The notes under the pieces are model-generated. The model was not told where the DNA came from. It did not search any database and saw only the letters and a program-made list of their open reading frames with translations. A stretch of DNA of 64,000 bases from Prinia subflava (Eukaryota > Chordata > Aves > Passeriformes > Cisticolidae), in contig NW_026961083.1 of assembly GCF_021018805.1 (NCBI RefSeq), positions 62,001 to 126,000 of the forward strand, written 5' to 3'. The translations under genes were made by a program, and so were the position numbers. Shown piece by piece: positions 1 through 10,871 of the stretch. Positions within the stretch are counted from its first letter, which is position 1; every line of letters starts with the position of its first letter.

Positions 1-1522
1 AAATTGCTTGTTTTCCATGGAAGAGCTATGTAGAACACTATGCTTTGCTGTTGCTGTGTTGGTTTTCTCAGGACACAAGTCCTGTTGGTTGTCTGTGTTT
101 GCAGCAAGCAGAGAAGCTGCTGCAGACACTTTCTTGCCCCTTTTCCACAAGTGAAGTATATTTTGTACCAGTTGGTGTGTTCCTCGTCTGCAAAGCAAGA
201 TCAAAGGTCTTAGGACTTAAATTGCTTGATTTCATTGGAAGAGCTATTTAGAACACTATGCTTTGCTGTTGCTGTGTTGGTTTTCTAAAGACACAAGCCC
301 TGTTTGTTCTCTGTGTTTTCAGCAAGCAGAGAAGCTGCTGCAGGCACTTTCTTGCCCCTTTTCCACAAGTGAAGTATATTTTGTACCAGTTGGTGTGTTC
401 CTCGTCTGCAGAGCAAGAGCAAAGGTTTTAGGTTCTAAATTGCTTGATTTCCATGGAAGAGCTATGTAGAACACGATGCTTTGCTGTTGCTGTGTTGGTT
501 TTCTCAAGATACAAGCCCTGTTGGTTGTCTGTGTTTGCAGCAAGCAGAGAAGCTCTTGAAGACACGTACCTGCTTTCTCCACTACTGACGTATATTTTGT
601 ACCAGTTGGTGTGTTCCTCGTCTGCAAAGCAAGAGCAAATGTGTTAGGACCTAAATTGCTTGATTTCCATGGAAGAGCTCTGTAGAACACTATGCTTTGC
701 TGTTGCTGTGTTGGTTTTCTCAGGACACAAGTCCTGTTGGTTGTCTGTGTTTGCAGCAAGCAGAGAAGCTGCTGCAGACACTTTCTTGCCCCTTTTCCAC
801 AAGTGAAGTATATTTTGTACCAGTTGGTGTATTCCTCGTCTGCAGAGCAAGAGCAAATATGTTAGGACCTAAATTGCTTGATTTCCACGGAAGAGCTCTG
901 TAGAACACTATGCTTTGCTGTTGCTGTGTCGGTTTTCTCAAGAAACAAACCCTGTTTGTTCTCTGTACTTGCAGCGAGCAAAGAAGCTCTTGAAGACACG
1001 TACCTGCTTTCTAAACTACTGCCGTATATTTTGTACCAGTTGGTGTATTCCTCGTCTGCAGAGCAGGAGCAAAGGTTTTAGGACCTAAATTGCTTGATTT
1101 CCTTGGAAGAGATATGTAGAACACTGTGCTTTGCTGTTACTGTGTTGGTTTTCTCAAGACACAAGCCTTGTTGCTTGTATGTGTTTCCAGCGAGCAGAAA
1201 AGCTGCTGCAGACACTTTCTTGCCCCTTTTCCACAAGTGAAGTATATTTTGTACCAGTTGGTGTATTCCTCGTCTGCAGAGCAAGAGCAAAGGTTTTAGG
1301 ATCTAAATTGCTTGTTTTCCATGGAAGAGCTATGTAGAACACTATGCTTTGCTGTTGCTGTGTTGGTTTTCTCAAGACACAAGTCCTGTTGGTTGTCTGT
1401 GTTTGCAGCAAGCAGAGAAGCTGCTGCAGACACTTTCTTGCCCCTTTTCCACAAGTGAAGTATATTTTGTACCAGTTGGTGTATTCCTCGTCTGCAGAGC
1501 AAGAGCAAATATGTTAGGACTT
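1..1522 (+). repeat. 7-monomer HOR, 1522-bp type, copy 1
   Basis: Order M8/1-M2-M3-M4-M5-M6-M7, with starts at 1, 219, 437, 653, 871, 1087 and 1305. The first monomer begins like M8 (TTGTTTTCC, TCAGGACACAAGTCC) and ends like M1 (GATCAAAGGTCTTAGGACTT), so it looks like an M8/M1 junction. Five 218-bp and two 216-bp monomers give 1522 bp. The M3 copy at 437 has one private change (ACACGATGC, where the other M3 copies read ACACTATGC). Confidence 0.92.
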
Positions 1523-3042
1523 AAATTGCTTGTTTTCCATGGAAGAGCTATGTAGAACACTATGCTTTGCTGTTGCTGTGTTGGTTTTCTCAGGACACAA
1601 GTCCTGTTGGTTGTCTGTGTTTGCAGCAAGCAGAGAAGCTGCTGCAGACACTTTCTTGCCCCTTTTCCACAAGTGAAGTATATTTTGTACCAGTTGGTGT
1701 GTTCCTCGTCTGCAAAGCAAGATCAAAGGTCTTAGGACTTAAATTGCTTGATTTCATTGTAAGAGCTATTTAGAACACTATGCTTTGCTGTTGCTGTGTT
1801 GGTTTTCTAAAGACACAAGCCCTGTTTGTTCTCTGTGTTTTCAGCAAGCAGAGAAGCTGCTGCAGGCACTTTCTTGCCCCTTTTCCACAAGTGAAGTATA
1901 TTTTGTACCAGTTGGTGTGTTCCTCGTCTGCAGAGCAAGAGCAAAGGTTTTAGGTTCTAAATTGCTTGATTTCCATGGAAGAGCTATGTAGAACACTATG
2001 CTTTGCTGTTGCTGTGTTGGTTTTCTCAAGATACAAGCCCTGTTGGTTGTCTGTGTTTGCAGCAAGCAGAGAAGCTCTTGAAGACACGTACCTGCTTTCT
2101 CCACTACTGACGTATATTTTGTACCAGTTGGTGTGTTCCTCGTCTGCAAAGCAAGAGCAAATGTGTTAGGACCTAAATTGCTTGATTTCCATGGAAGAGC
2201 TCTGTAGAACACTATGCTTTGCTGTTGCTGTGTTGGTTTTCTCAGGACACAAGTCCTGTTGGTTGTCTGTGTTTGCAGCAAGCAGAGAAGCTGCTGCAGA
2301 CACTTTCTTGCCCCTTTTCACAAGTGAAGTATATTTTGTACCAGTTGGTGTATTCCTCGTCTGCAGAGCAAGAGCAAATATGTTAGGACCTAAATTGCTT
2401 GATTTCCACGGAAGAGCTCTGTAGAACACTATGCTTTGCTGTTGCTGTGTCGGTTTTCTCAAGAAACAAACCCTGTTTGTTCTCTGTACTTGCAGCGAGC
2501 AAAGAAGCTCTTGAAGACACGTACCTGCTTTCTAAACTACTGCCGTATATTTTGTACCAGTTGGTGTATTCCTCGTCTGCAGAGCAGGAGCAAAGGTTTT
2601 AGGACCTAAATTGCTTGATTTCCTTGGAAGAGATATGTAGAACACTGTGCTTTGCTGTTACTGTGTTGGTTTTCTCAAGACACAAGCCTTGTTGGTTGTA
2701 TGTGTTTCCAGCGAGCAGAAAAGCTGCTGCAGACACTTTCTTGCCCCTTTTCCACAAGTGAAGTATATTTTGTACCAGTTGGTGTATTCCTCGTCTGCAG
2801 AGCAAGAGCAAAGGTTTTAGGATCTAAATTGCTTGTTTTCCATGGAAGAGCTATGTAGAACACTATGCTTTGCTGTTGCTGTGTTGGTTTTCTCAAGACA
2901 CAAGTCCTGTTGGTTGTCTGTGTTTGCAGCAAGCAGAGAAGCTGCTGCAGACACTTTCTTGCCCCTTTTCCACAAGTGAAGTATATTTTGTACAGTTGGT
3001 GTATTCCTCGTCTGCAGAGCAAGAGCAAATATGTTAGGACTT
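1523..3042 (+). repeat. 7-monomer HOR, 1522-bp type, copy 2 (two one-base deletions)
   Basis: Repeats the order of 1-1522 with starts at 1523, 1741, 1959, 2175, 2392, 2608 and 2826. It is 1520 bp because the M4 copy lacks one C near 2319 (TTTTCACAAG) and the M7 copy lacks one C near 2993 (TACAGTTGG). The M6 dinucleotide is GG here and GC in copy 1. M2 reads TTTCATTGTAAGAGC, a change shared only with the copy at 17392. Confidence 0.9.
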
Positions 3043-4605
3043 AATTGCTTGTTTTCCATGGAAGAGCTATGTAGAAACACTATGCTTTGCTGTTGCTGTG
3101 TTGGTTTTCTCAGGACACAAGTCCTGTTGGTTGTCTGTGTTTGCAGCAAGCAGAGAAGCTCTTGAAGACACATACCTGCTTTCTCCACTACTGACGTATA
3201 TTTTGTACCAGTTGGTGTGTTCCTCGTCTGCAAAGCACGAGCAAATGTGTTAGGACCTAAATTGCTTGATTTCCATGGAAGAGCTCTGTAGAACATTATG
3301 CTTGCTGTTGCTGTGTTGGTTTTCTCAGGACACAAGTCCTGTTGGTTGTCTGTGTTTGCAGCAAGCAGAGAAGCTGCTGCAGACACTTTCTTGCCCCTTT
3401 TCCACAAGTGAAGTATATTTTGTACCAGTTGGTGTATTCCTCGTCTGCAGAGCAAGAGCAAATGTGTTAGGACCTAAATTGCTTGATTTCCACGGAAGAG
3501 CTATGTAGAACACTATGCTTTGCTCTTGCTGTGTTGGTTTTCTCAAGACACAAGTCCTGTTTGTTGTCTGTGTTTTCAGCAAGTAGAGAAGCTGCTGCAA
3601 ACAGTTTCTTGCCGCTTTTCCAGTACTGACGTATATTTTGTACCAGTTGGTGAATTCCTCGTCTACAGAGCAAGAGCAAAGGTTTTAGGTTCTAAATTGC
3701 TTGATTTCCATGGAAGAGCTATGTAGAACACTATGCTTTGCTGTTGCTGTGTTGGTTTTCTCAAGATACAAGCCCTGTTGGTTGTCTGTGTTTGCAGCAA
3801 GCAGAGAAGCTGCTGCAGACACTTTCTTGCCCCTTTTCCACAAGTGAAGTATATTTTGTACCAGTTGGTGTATTCCTCGTCTGCAGAGCAAGAGCAAATA
3901 TGTTAGGACCTAAATTGCTTGATTTCCACGGAAGAGCTCTGTAGAACACTATGCTTTGCTGTTGCTGTGTCGGTTTTCTCAAGAAACAAACCCTGTTTGT
4001 TCTCTGTACTTGCAGCGAGCAAAGAAGCTCTTGAAGACACGTACCTGCTTTCTAAACTACTGCCGTATATTTTGTACCAGTTGGTGTATTCCTCGTCTGC
4101 AGAGCAGGAGCAAAGGTTTTAGGACCTAAATTGCTTGATTTCCTTGGAAGAGATATGTAGAACACTGTGCTTTGCTGTTACTGTGTTGGTTTTCTCAAGA
4201 CACAAGCCTTGTTGGTTGTATGTGTTTCCAGCGAGCAGAAAAGCTGCTGCAGACACTTTCTTGCCCCTTTTCCACAAGTGAAGTATATTTTGTACCAGTT
4301 GGTGTATTCCTCGTCTGCAGAGCAAGAGCAAAGGTTTTAGGATCTAAATTGCTTGTTTTCCATGGAAGAGCTATGTAGAACACTATGCTTTGCTGTTGCT
4401 GTGTTGGTTTTCTCAAGACACAAGTCCTGTTGGTTTGTCTGTGTTTGCAGCAAGCAGAGAAGCTGCTGCAGACACTTTCTTGCCCCTTTTCCACAAGTGA
4501 AGTATATTTTGTACCAGTTGGTGTATTCCTCGTCTGCAGAGCAAGAGCAAATATGTTAGGACTTAAATTGCTTGTTTTCCATGGAAGAGCTATGTAGAAC
4601 CACTA
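2311..4605. other. Cluster of one-base indels in short homopolymer runs
   Basis: Seven one-base length changes relative to sister monomers: TTTTCACAAG near 2319 (minus C), TACAGTTGG near 2993 (minus C), TTAATTG near 3043 (minus A), GAAACAC near 3076 (plus A), TGCTTGCTG near 3301 (minus T), TGGTTTGTC near 4435 (plus T) and GAACCACT near 4601 (plus C). There is also a substitution, GCACGAGC, near 3238. Outside this 2.3-kb stretch I find only one such change, near 20304. All sit in runs of one to four identical bases, the typical error class of long-read consensus, though real mutations are not excluded. Confidence 0.85.
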
Positions 4606-6739
4606 TGCTTTGCTGTTGCTGTGTTGGTTTTCTCAGGACACAAGTCCTGTTGGTTGTCTGTGTTTGCAGCAAGCAGAGAAGCTCTTGAAGACACATACCT
4701 GCTTTCTCCACTACTGACGTATATTTTGTACCAGTTGGTGTGTTCCTCGTCTGCAAAGCAAGAGCAAATGTGTTAGGACCTAAATTGCTTGATTTCCATG
4801 GAAGAGCTCTGTAGAACATTATGCTTTGCTGTTGCTGTGTTGGTTTTCTCAGGACACAAGTCCTGTTGGTTGTCTGTGTTTGCAGCAAGCAGAGAAGCTG
4901 CTGCAGACACTTTCTTGCCCCTTTTCCACAAGTGAAGTATATTTTGTACCAGTTGGTGTATTCCTCGTCTGCAGAGCAAGAGCAAATGTGTTAGGACCTA
5001 AATTGCTTGATTTCCACGGAAGAGCTATGTAGAACACTATGCTTTGCTCTTGCTGTGTTGGTTTTCTCAAGACACAAGTCCTGTTTGTTGTCTGTGTTTT
5101 CAGCAAGTAGAGAAGCTGCTGCAAACAGTTTCTTGCCGCTTTTCCAGTACTGACGTATATTTTGTACCAGTTGGTGAATTCCTCGTCTACAGAGCAAGAG
5201 CAAAGGTTTTAGGTTCTAAATTGCTTGATTTCCATGGAAGAGCTATGTAGAACACTATGCTTTGCTGTTGCTGTGTTGGTTTTCTCAAGATACAAGCCCT
5301 GTTGGTTGTCTGTGTTTGCAGCAAGCAGAGAAGCTCTTGAAGACACGTACCTGCTTTCTCCACTACTGACGTATATTTTGTACCAGTTGGTGTGTTCCTC
5401 GTCTGCAAAGCAAGAGCAAATGTGTTAGGACCTAAATTGCTTGATTTCCTTGGAAGAGATATGTAGAACACTGTGCTTTGCTGTTGCTGTGTTGGTTTTC
5501 TCAAGACACAAGCCTTGTTGGTTGTATGTGTTTCCAGCGAGCAGAAAAGCTGCTGCAGACACTTTCTTGCCCCTTTTCCACAAGTGAAGTATATTTTGTA
5601 CCAGTTGGTGTATTCCTCGTCTGCAGAGCAAGTGCAAAGGTTTTAGGATCTAAATTGCTTGTTTTCCATGGAAGAGCTATGTAGAACACTATGCTTTGCT
5701 GTTGCTGTGTTGGTTTTCTCAAGACACAAGTCCTGTTGGTTGTCTGTGTTTTCAGCAAGTAGAGAAGCTGCTGCAAACAGTTTCTTGCCGCTTTTCCAGT
5801 ACTGACGTATATTTTGTACCAGTTGGTGTATTCCTCGTCTACAGAGCAAGAGCAAAGGTTTTAGGATCTAAATTGCTTGTTTTCCATGGAAGAGCTATGT
5901 AGAACACTATGCTTTGCTGTTGCTGTGTTGGTTTTCTCAAGACACAAGTCCTGTTGGTTGTCTGTGTTTGCAGCAAGCAGAGAAGCTGCTGCAGACACTT
6001 TCTTGCCCCTTTTCCACAAGTGAAGTATATTTTGTACCAGTTGGTGTGTTCCTCGTCTGCAAAGCAAGATCAAAGGTCTTAGGACTTAAATTGCATGATT
6101 TCATTGGAAGAGCTACTAAGAACACTATGCTTTGCTGTTGCTGTGTTGGTTTTCTAAAGACACAAGCCCTGTTTGTTCTCTGTGTTTTCAGCAAGCAGAG
6201 AAGCTGCTGCAGGCACTTTCTTGCCCCTTTTCCACAAGTGAAGTATATTTTGTACCAGTTGGTGTATTCCTCGTCTGCAGAGCAAGAGCAAATATGTTAG
6301 GACCTAAATTGCTTGATTTCCACGGAAGAGCTCTGTAGAACACTATGCTTTGCTGTTGCTGTGTCGGTTTTCTCAAGAAACAAACCCTGTTTGTTCTCTG
6401 TGTTTGCAGCAAGCAGAGAAGCTCTTGTAGACACGTACCTGCTTTCTAAACTACTGCCGTATATTTTGTACCAGTTGGTGTATTCCTCGTCTGGAGAGCA
6501 GGAGCAAAGGTTTTAGGACCTAAATTGCTTGATTTCCTTGGAAGAGATATGTAGAACACTGTGCTTTGCTGTTGCTGTGTTGGTTTTCTCAAGACACAAG
6601 CCTTGTTGGTTGTATGTGTTTCCAGCGAGCAGAAAAGCTGCTGCAGACACTTTCTTGCCCCTTTTCCACAAGTGAAGTATATTTTGTACCAGTTGGTGTA
6701 TTCCTCGTCTGCAGAGCAAGAGCAAAGGTTTTAGGATCT
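3043..6739 (+). repeat. Rearranged HOR mosaic following the 7-mers
   Basis: Order: M8-M9-M10-M3/4-M5-M6 (3043-4345), M7-M8-M9-M10-M3-M6-M10-M1-M2/12-M13-M6 (4346-6739). The series starting with M7 at 2826 and that starting with M7 at 4346 share the order 7-8-9-10 about 1520 bp apart. Monomer 3694 begins as M3 (TCAAGATACAAGCCC) and continues as M4. Monomer 6088 begins as M2 (TTTCTAAAG) and ends as M12 or M4. The block 4565-5870 recurs at 18696-20000 with an offset of 14130, sharing the unique CAAGTGCAAAGG (5629 and 19759). Confidence 0.85.
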
Positions 6740-6834
6740 AAATTGCTTGTTTTCCATGGAAGAGCTATGTAGAACACTATGCTTTGCTGTTGCTGTGTTG
6801 GTTTTCTCAAGACACAAGTCCTGTTGGTTGTCTG

Positions 6835-6867
6835 TGTTTGCAGCAAGTAGAGAAGCTGCTGCAAACA
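6835..6867. other. 11-bp perfect dyad in an M10 variant
   Basis: TGTTTGCAGCA (6835-6845) and its exact reverse complement TGCTGCAAACA (6857-6867) flank an 11-base loop. Ordinary monomers keep only the six-base core GCAGCA and TGCTGC at this place. Whether it forms a cruciform or hairpin is not shown. Confidence 0.9.
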
Positions 6868-8263
6868 GTTTCTTGCCGCTTTTCCAGTACTGACGTATAT
6901 TTTGTACCAGTTGGTGTATTCCTCGTCTACAGAGCAAGAGCAAAGGTTTTAGGATCTAAATTGCTTGTTTTCCATGGAAGAGCTATGTAGAACACTGTGC
7001 TTTGCTGTTACTGTGTTGGTTTTCTCAAGACACAAGTCCTGTTGGTTGTCTGTGTTTGCAGCAAGCAGAGAAGCTGCTGCAGACACTTTCTTGCCCCTTT
7101 TCCACAAGTGAAGTATATTTTGTACCAGTTGGTGTATTCCTCGTCTGCAAAGCAAGAGCAAATGTGTTAGGACCTAAATTGCTTGATTTCCATGGAAGAG
7201 CTCTGTAGAACATTATGCTTTGCTGTTGCTGTGTTGGTTTTCTCAGGACACAATTCCTGTTGGTTGTCTGTGTTTGCAGCAAGCAGAGAAGCTGCTGCAG
7301 ACACTTTCTTGCCCCTTTTCCACAAGTGAAGTATATTTTGTACCAGTTGGTGTATTCCTCGTCTGCAGAGCAAGAGCAAATATGTTAGGACCTAAATTGC
7401 TTGATTTCCACGGAAGAGCTCTGTAGAACACTATGCTTTGCTGTTGCTGTGTCGGTTTTCTCAAGAAACAAACCCTGTTTGTTCTCTGTGTTTGCAGCAA
7501 GCAGAGAAGCTCTTGTAGACACGTACCTGCTTTCTAAACTACTGCCGTATATTTTGTACCAGTTGGTGTGTTCCTCGTCTGCAAAGCAAGAGCAAATGTG
7601 TTAGGACCTAAATTGCTTGATTTCCATGGAAGAGATATGTAGAACACTGTGCTTTGCTGTTACTGTGTTGGTTTTCTCAAGACACAAGCCTTGTTCGTTG
7701 TATGTGTTTCCAGCGAGCAGAAAAGCTGCTGCAGACACTTTCTTGCCCCTTTTCCACAAGTGAAGTATATTTTGTACCAGTTGGTGTATTCCTCGTCTGC
7801 AGAGCAAGAGCAAAGGTTTTAGGATCTAAATTGCTTGATTTCCATGGAAGAGCTATGTAGAACACTATGCTTTGCTGTTGCTGTGTTGGTTTTCTCAAGA
7901 CACAAGTCCTGTTGGTTGTCTGTGTTTGCAGCAAGCAGAGAAGCTGCTGCAGACACTTTCTTGCCCCTTTTCCACAAGTGAAGTATATTTTGTACCAGTT
8001 GGTGTATTCCTCGTCTGCAAAGCAAGATCAAAGGTCTTAGGACTTAAATTGCATGATTTCATTGGAAGAGCTACTAAGAACACTATGCTTTGCTGTTGCT
8101 GTGTTGGTTTTCTAAAGACACAAGCCCTGTTTGTTCTCTGTGTTTTCAGCAAGCAGAGAAGCTGCTGCAGGCACTTTCTTGCCCCTTTTCCACAAGTGAA
8201 GTATATTTTGTACCAGTTGGTGTGTTCCTCGTCTGCAGAGCAAGAGCAAAGGTTTTAGGTTCT

Positions 8264-8695
8264 AAATTGCTTGTTTTCCATGGAAGAGCTATGTAGAACA
8301 CTATGCTTTGCTGTTGCTGTGTTGGTTTTCTCAAGACACAAGCCCTGTTGGTTGTCTGTGTTTGCAGCAAGCAGAGAAGCTCTTGAAGACACATACCTGC
8401 TTTCTAAACTACTGACGTATATTTTGTACCAGTTGGTGTGTTCCTCGTCTGCAGAGCAAGAGCAAATATGTTAGGACTTAAATTGCTTGATTTCCATGGA
8501 AGAGCTCTGTAGAACACTATGCTTTGCTGTTGCTGTGTCGGTTTTCTCAAGAAACAAACCCTGTTTGTTCTCTGTACTTGCAGCGAGCAAAGAAGCTCTT
8601 GAAGACACGTACCTGCTTTCTAAACTACTGCCGTATATTTTGTACCAGTTGGTGTATTCCTCGTCTGGAGAGCAGGAGCAAAGGTTTTAGGACCT
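8264..8695 (+). repeat. Two adjacent 216-bp monomers (M3-like then M5)
   Basis: Elsewhere two 216-bp monomers never abut except at the duplicate locus 21305-21736. The first monomer has TCAAGACACAAGCCC, a cassette with TAAACTACTGACG, and the ending AATATGTTAGGACTT. The second has TGTGTCGGTTTTCTC and the M5 cassette. Loss of an intervening M4 with mixing of M3, M5 and M7 sequence would explain it. Confidence 0.75.
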
Positions 8696-9442
8696 AAATT
8701 GCTTGATTTCCTTGGAAGAGATATGTAGAACACTGTGCTTTGCTGTTACTGTGTTGGTTTTCTCAAGACACAAGCCTTGTTCGTTGTATGTGTTTCCAGC
8801 GAGCAGAGAAGCTGCTGCAGACACTTTCTTGCCCCTTTTCCACAAGTGAAGTATATTTTGTACCAGTTGGTGTATTCCTCGTCTGCAGAGCAAGAGCAAA
8901 TATGTTAGGACCCAAATTGCTTGATTTCCACGGAAGAGCTATGTAGAACACTATGCTTTGCTGTTGCTGTGTTGGTTTTCTCAGGACACAAGTCCTGTTG
9001 GTTGTCTGTGTTTGCAGCAAGCAGAGAAGCTCTTGAAGACACATACCTGCTTTCTCCACTACTGACGTATATTTTGTACCAGTTGGTGTATTCCTCGTCT
9101 GCAAAGCAAGAGCAAATGTGTTAGGACCTAAATTGCTTGATTTCCATGGAAGAGCTCTGTAGAACATTATGCTTTGCTGTTGCTGTGTTGGATTTCTCAG
9201 GACACAAGTCCTGTTGGTTGTCTGTGTTTGCAGCAAGCAGAGAAGCTGCTGCAGACACTTTCTTGCCCCTTTTCCACAAGTGAAGTATATTTTGTACCAG
9301 TTGGTGTATTCCTCGTCTGCAGAGCAAGAGCAAAGGTTTTAGGATCTAAATTGCTTGTTTTCCATGGAAGAGCTATGTAGAACACTATGCTTTGCTGTTG
9401 CTGTGTTGGTTTTCTCAAGACACAAGTCCTGTTGGTTGTCTG

Positions 9443-9475
9443 TGTTTGCAGCAAGTAGAGAAGCTGCTGCAAACA
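9443..9475. other. 11-bp perfect dyad, second copy
   Basis: The same inverted repeat as at 6835-6867, carried by the M10 variant starting at 9348, 2608 bases downstream. It arises because this variant combines TTTGCAGCAAG with the M10 cassette GCAAACAG. Confidence 0.9.
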
Positions 9476-10871
9476 GTTTCTTGCCGCTTTTCCAGTACTG
9501 ACGTATATTTTGTACCAGTTGGTGTATTCCTCGTCTACAGAGCAAGAGCAAAGGTTTTAGGATCTAAATTGCTTGTTTTCCATGGAAGAGCTATGTAGAA
9601 CACTGTGCTTTGCTGTTACTGTGTTGGTTTTCTCAAGACACAAGTCCTGTTGGTTGTCTGTGTTTGCAGCAAGCAGAGAAGATGCTGCAGACACTTTCTT
9701 GCCCCTTTTCCACAAGTGAAGTATATTTTGTACCAGTTGGTGTATTCCTCGTCTGCAAAGCAAGAGCAAATGTGTTAGGACCTAAATTGCTTGATTTCCA
9801 TGGAAGAGCTCTGTAGAACATTATGCTTTGCTGTTGCTGTGTTGGTTTTCTCAGGACACAATTCCTGTTGGTTGTCTGTGTTTGCAGCAAGCAGAGAAGC
9901 TGCTGCAGACACTTTCTTGCCCCTTTTCCACAAGTGAAGTATATTTTGTACCAGTTGGTGTATTCCTCGTCTGCAGAGCAAGAGCAAATATGTTAGGACC
10001 TAAATTGCTTGATTTCCACGGAAGAGCTCTGTAGAACACTATGCTTTGCTGTTGCTGTGTCGGTTTTCTCAAGAAACAAACCCTGTTTGTTCTCTGTGTT
10101 TGCAGCAAGCAGAGAAGCTCTTGTAGACACGTACCTGCTTTCTAAACTACTGCCGTATATTTTGTACCAGTTGGTGTGTTCCTCGTCTGCAAAGCAAGAG
10201 CAAATGTGTTAGGACCTAAATTGCTTGATTTCCATGGAAGAGATATGTAGAACACTGTGCTTTGCTGTTACTGTGTTGGTTTTCTCAAGACACAAGCCTT
10301 GTTCGTTGTATGTGTTTCCAGCGAGCAGAAAAGCTGCTGCAGACACTTTCTTGCCCCTTTTCCACAAGTGAAGTATATTTTGTACCAGTTGGTGTATTCC
10401 TCGTCTGCAGAGCAAGAGCAAAGGTTTTAGGATCTAAATTGCTTGATTTCCATGGAAGAGCTATGTAGAACACTATGCTTTGCTGTTGCTGTGTTGGTTT
10501 TCTCAAGACACAAGTCCTGTTGGTTGTCTGTGTTTGCAGCAAGCAGAGAAGCTGCTGCAGACACTTTCTTGCCCCTTTTCCACAAGTGAAGTATATTTTG
10601 TACCAGTTGGTGTATTCCTCGTCTGCAGAGCAAGAGCAAATATGTTAGGACTTAAATTGCTTGTTTTCCATGGAAGAGCTATGTAGAACACTATGCTTTG
10701 CTGTTGCTGTGTTGGTTTTCTCAGGACACAAGTCCTGTTGGTTGTCTGTGTTTGCAGCAAGCAGAGAAGCTGCTGCAGACACTTTCTTGCCCCTTTTCCA
10801 CAAGTGAAGTATATTTTGTACCAGTTGGTGTATTCCTCGTCTGCAGAGCAAGAGCAAATATGTTAGGACCC

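Larger units (their letters stand above)
6740..10871 (+). repeat. Rearranged HOR mosaic with 2608-bp internal duplication
   Basis: Order: M10-M11-M12-M13-M14-M1-M2-M3-M5 (6740-8695), then an M14-type hybrid, M8, an M9/M6 hybrid, M10-M11-M12-M13-M14-M7 and an M7-like variant (8696-10871). The run M10 to M14 at 6740-7827 recurs at 9348-10435 with an offset of 2608 (12 monomers). At 8264 and 8480 two 216-bp monomers abut (M3-like then M5), as if M4 had been lost. Monomers 8696, 10654 and 22173 share the private ending TTAGGACCC. The pair at 8914-9347 matches 10872-11305 (offset 1958), including GGATTTCTC. Confidence 0.85.

Noticed and set aside
84..117. 3' splice-acceptor-like tracts (pyrimidine-rich then GCAG) and the idea that the array is an amplified exon or intron
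   Set aside because: No matching donor site, conserved frame or exon-like selection is evident. Such tracts are common in T-rich repeats.
155..166. TATA-like GTATATTTTG as a promoter in each monomer
   Set aside because: A single AT-rich word without an initiator or other element is not evidence. Satellite transcription would have to be shown by RNA data.
437..652. ACACGATGC in the M3 copy at 437 as a functional variant
   Set aside because: It is a single private substitution in one monomer, indistinguishable from ordinary mutation or sequencing error.
2817..3461. 214-codon minus-strand ORF, the longest in the window
   Set aside because: It is produced by one-base indels at about 2993, 3043, 3076 and 3301 that join repeat frames. 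Its content is satellite translation only.
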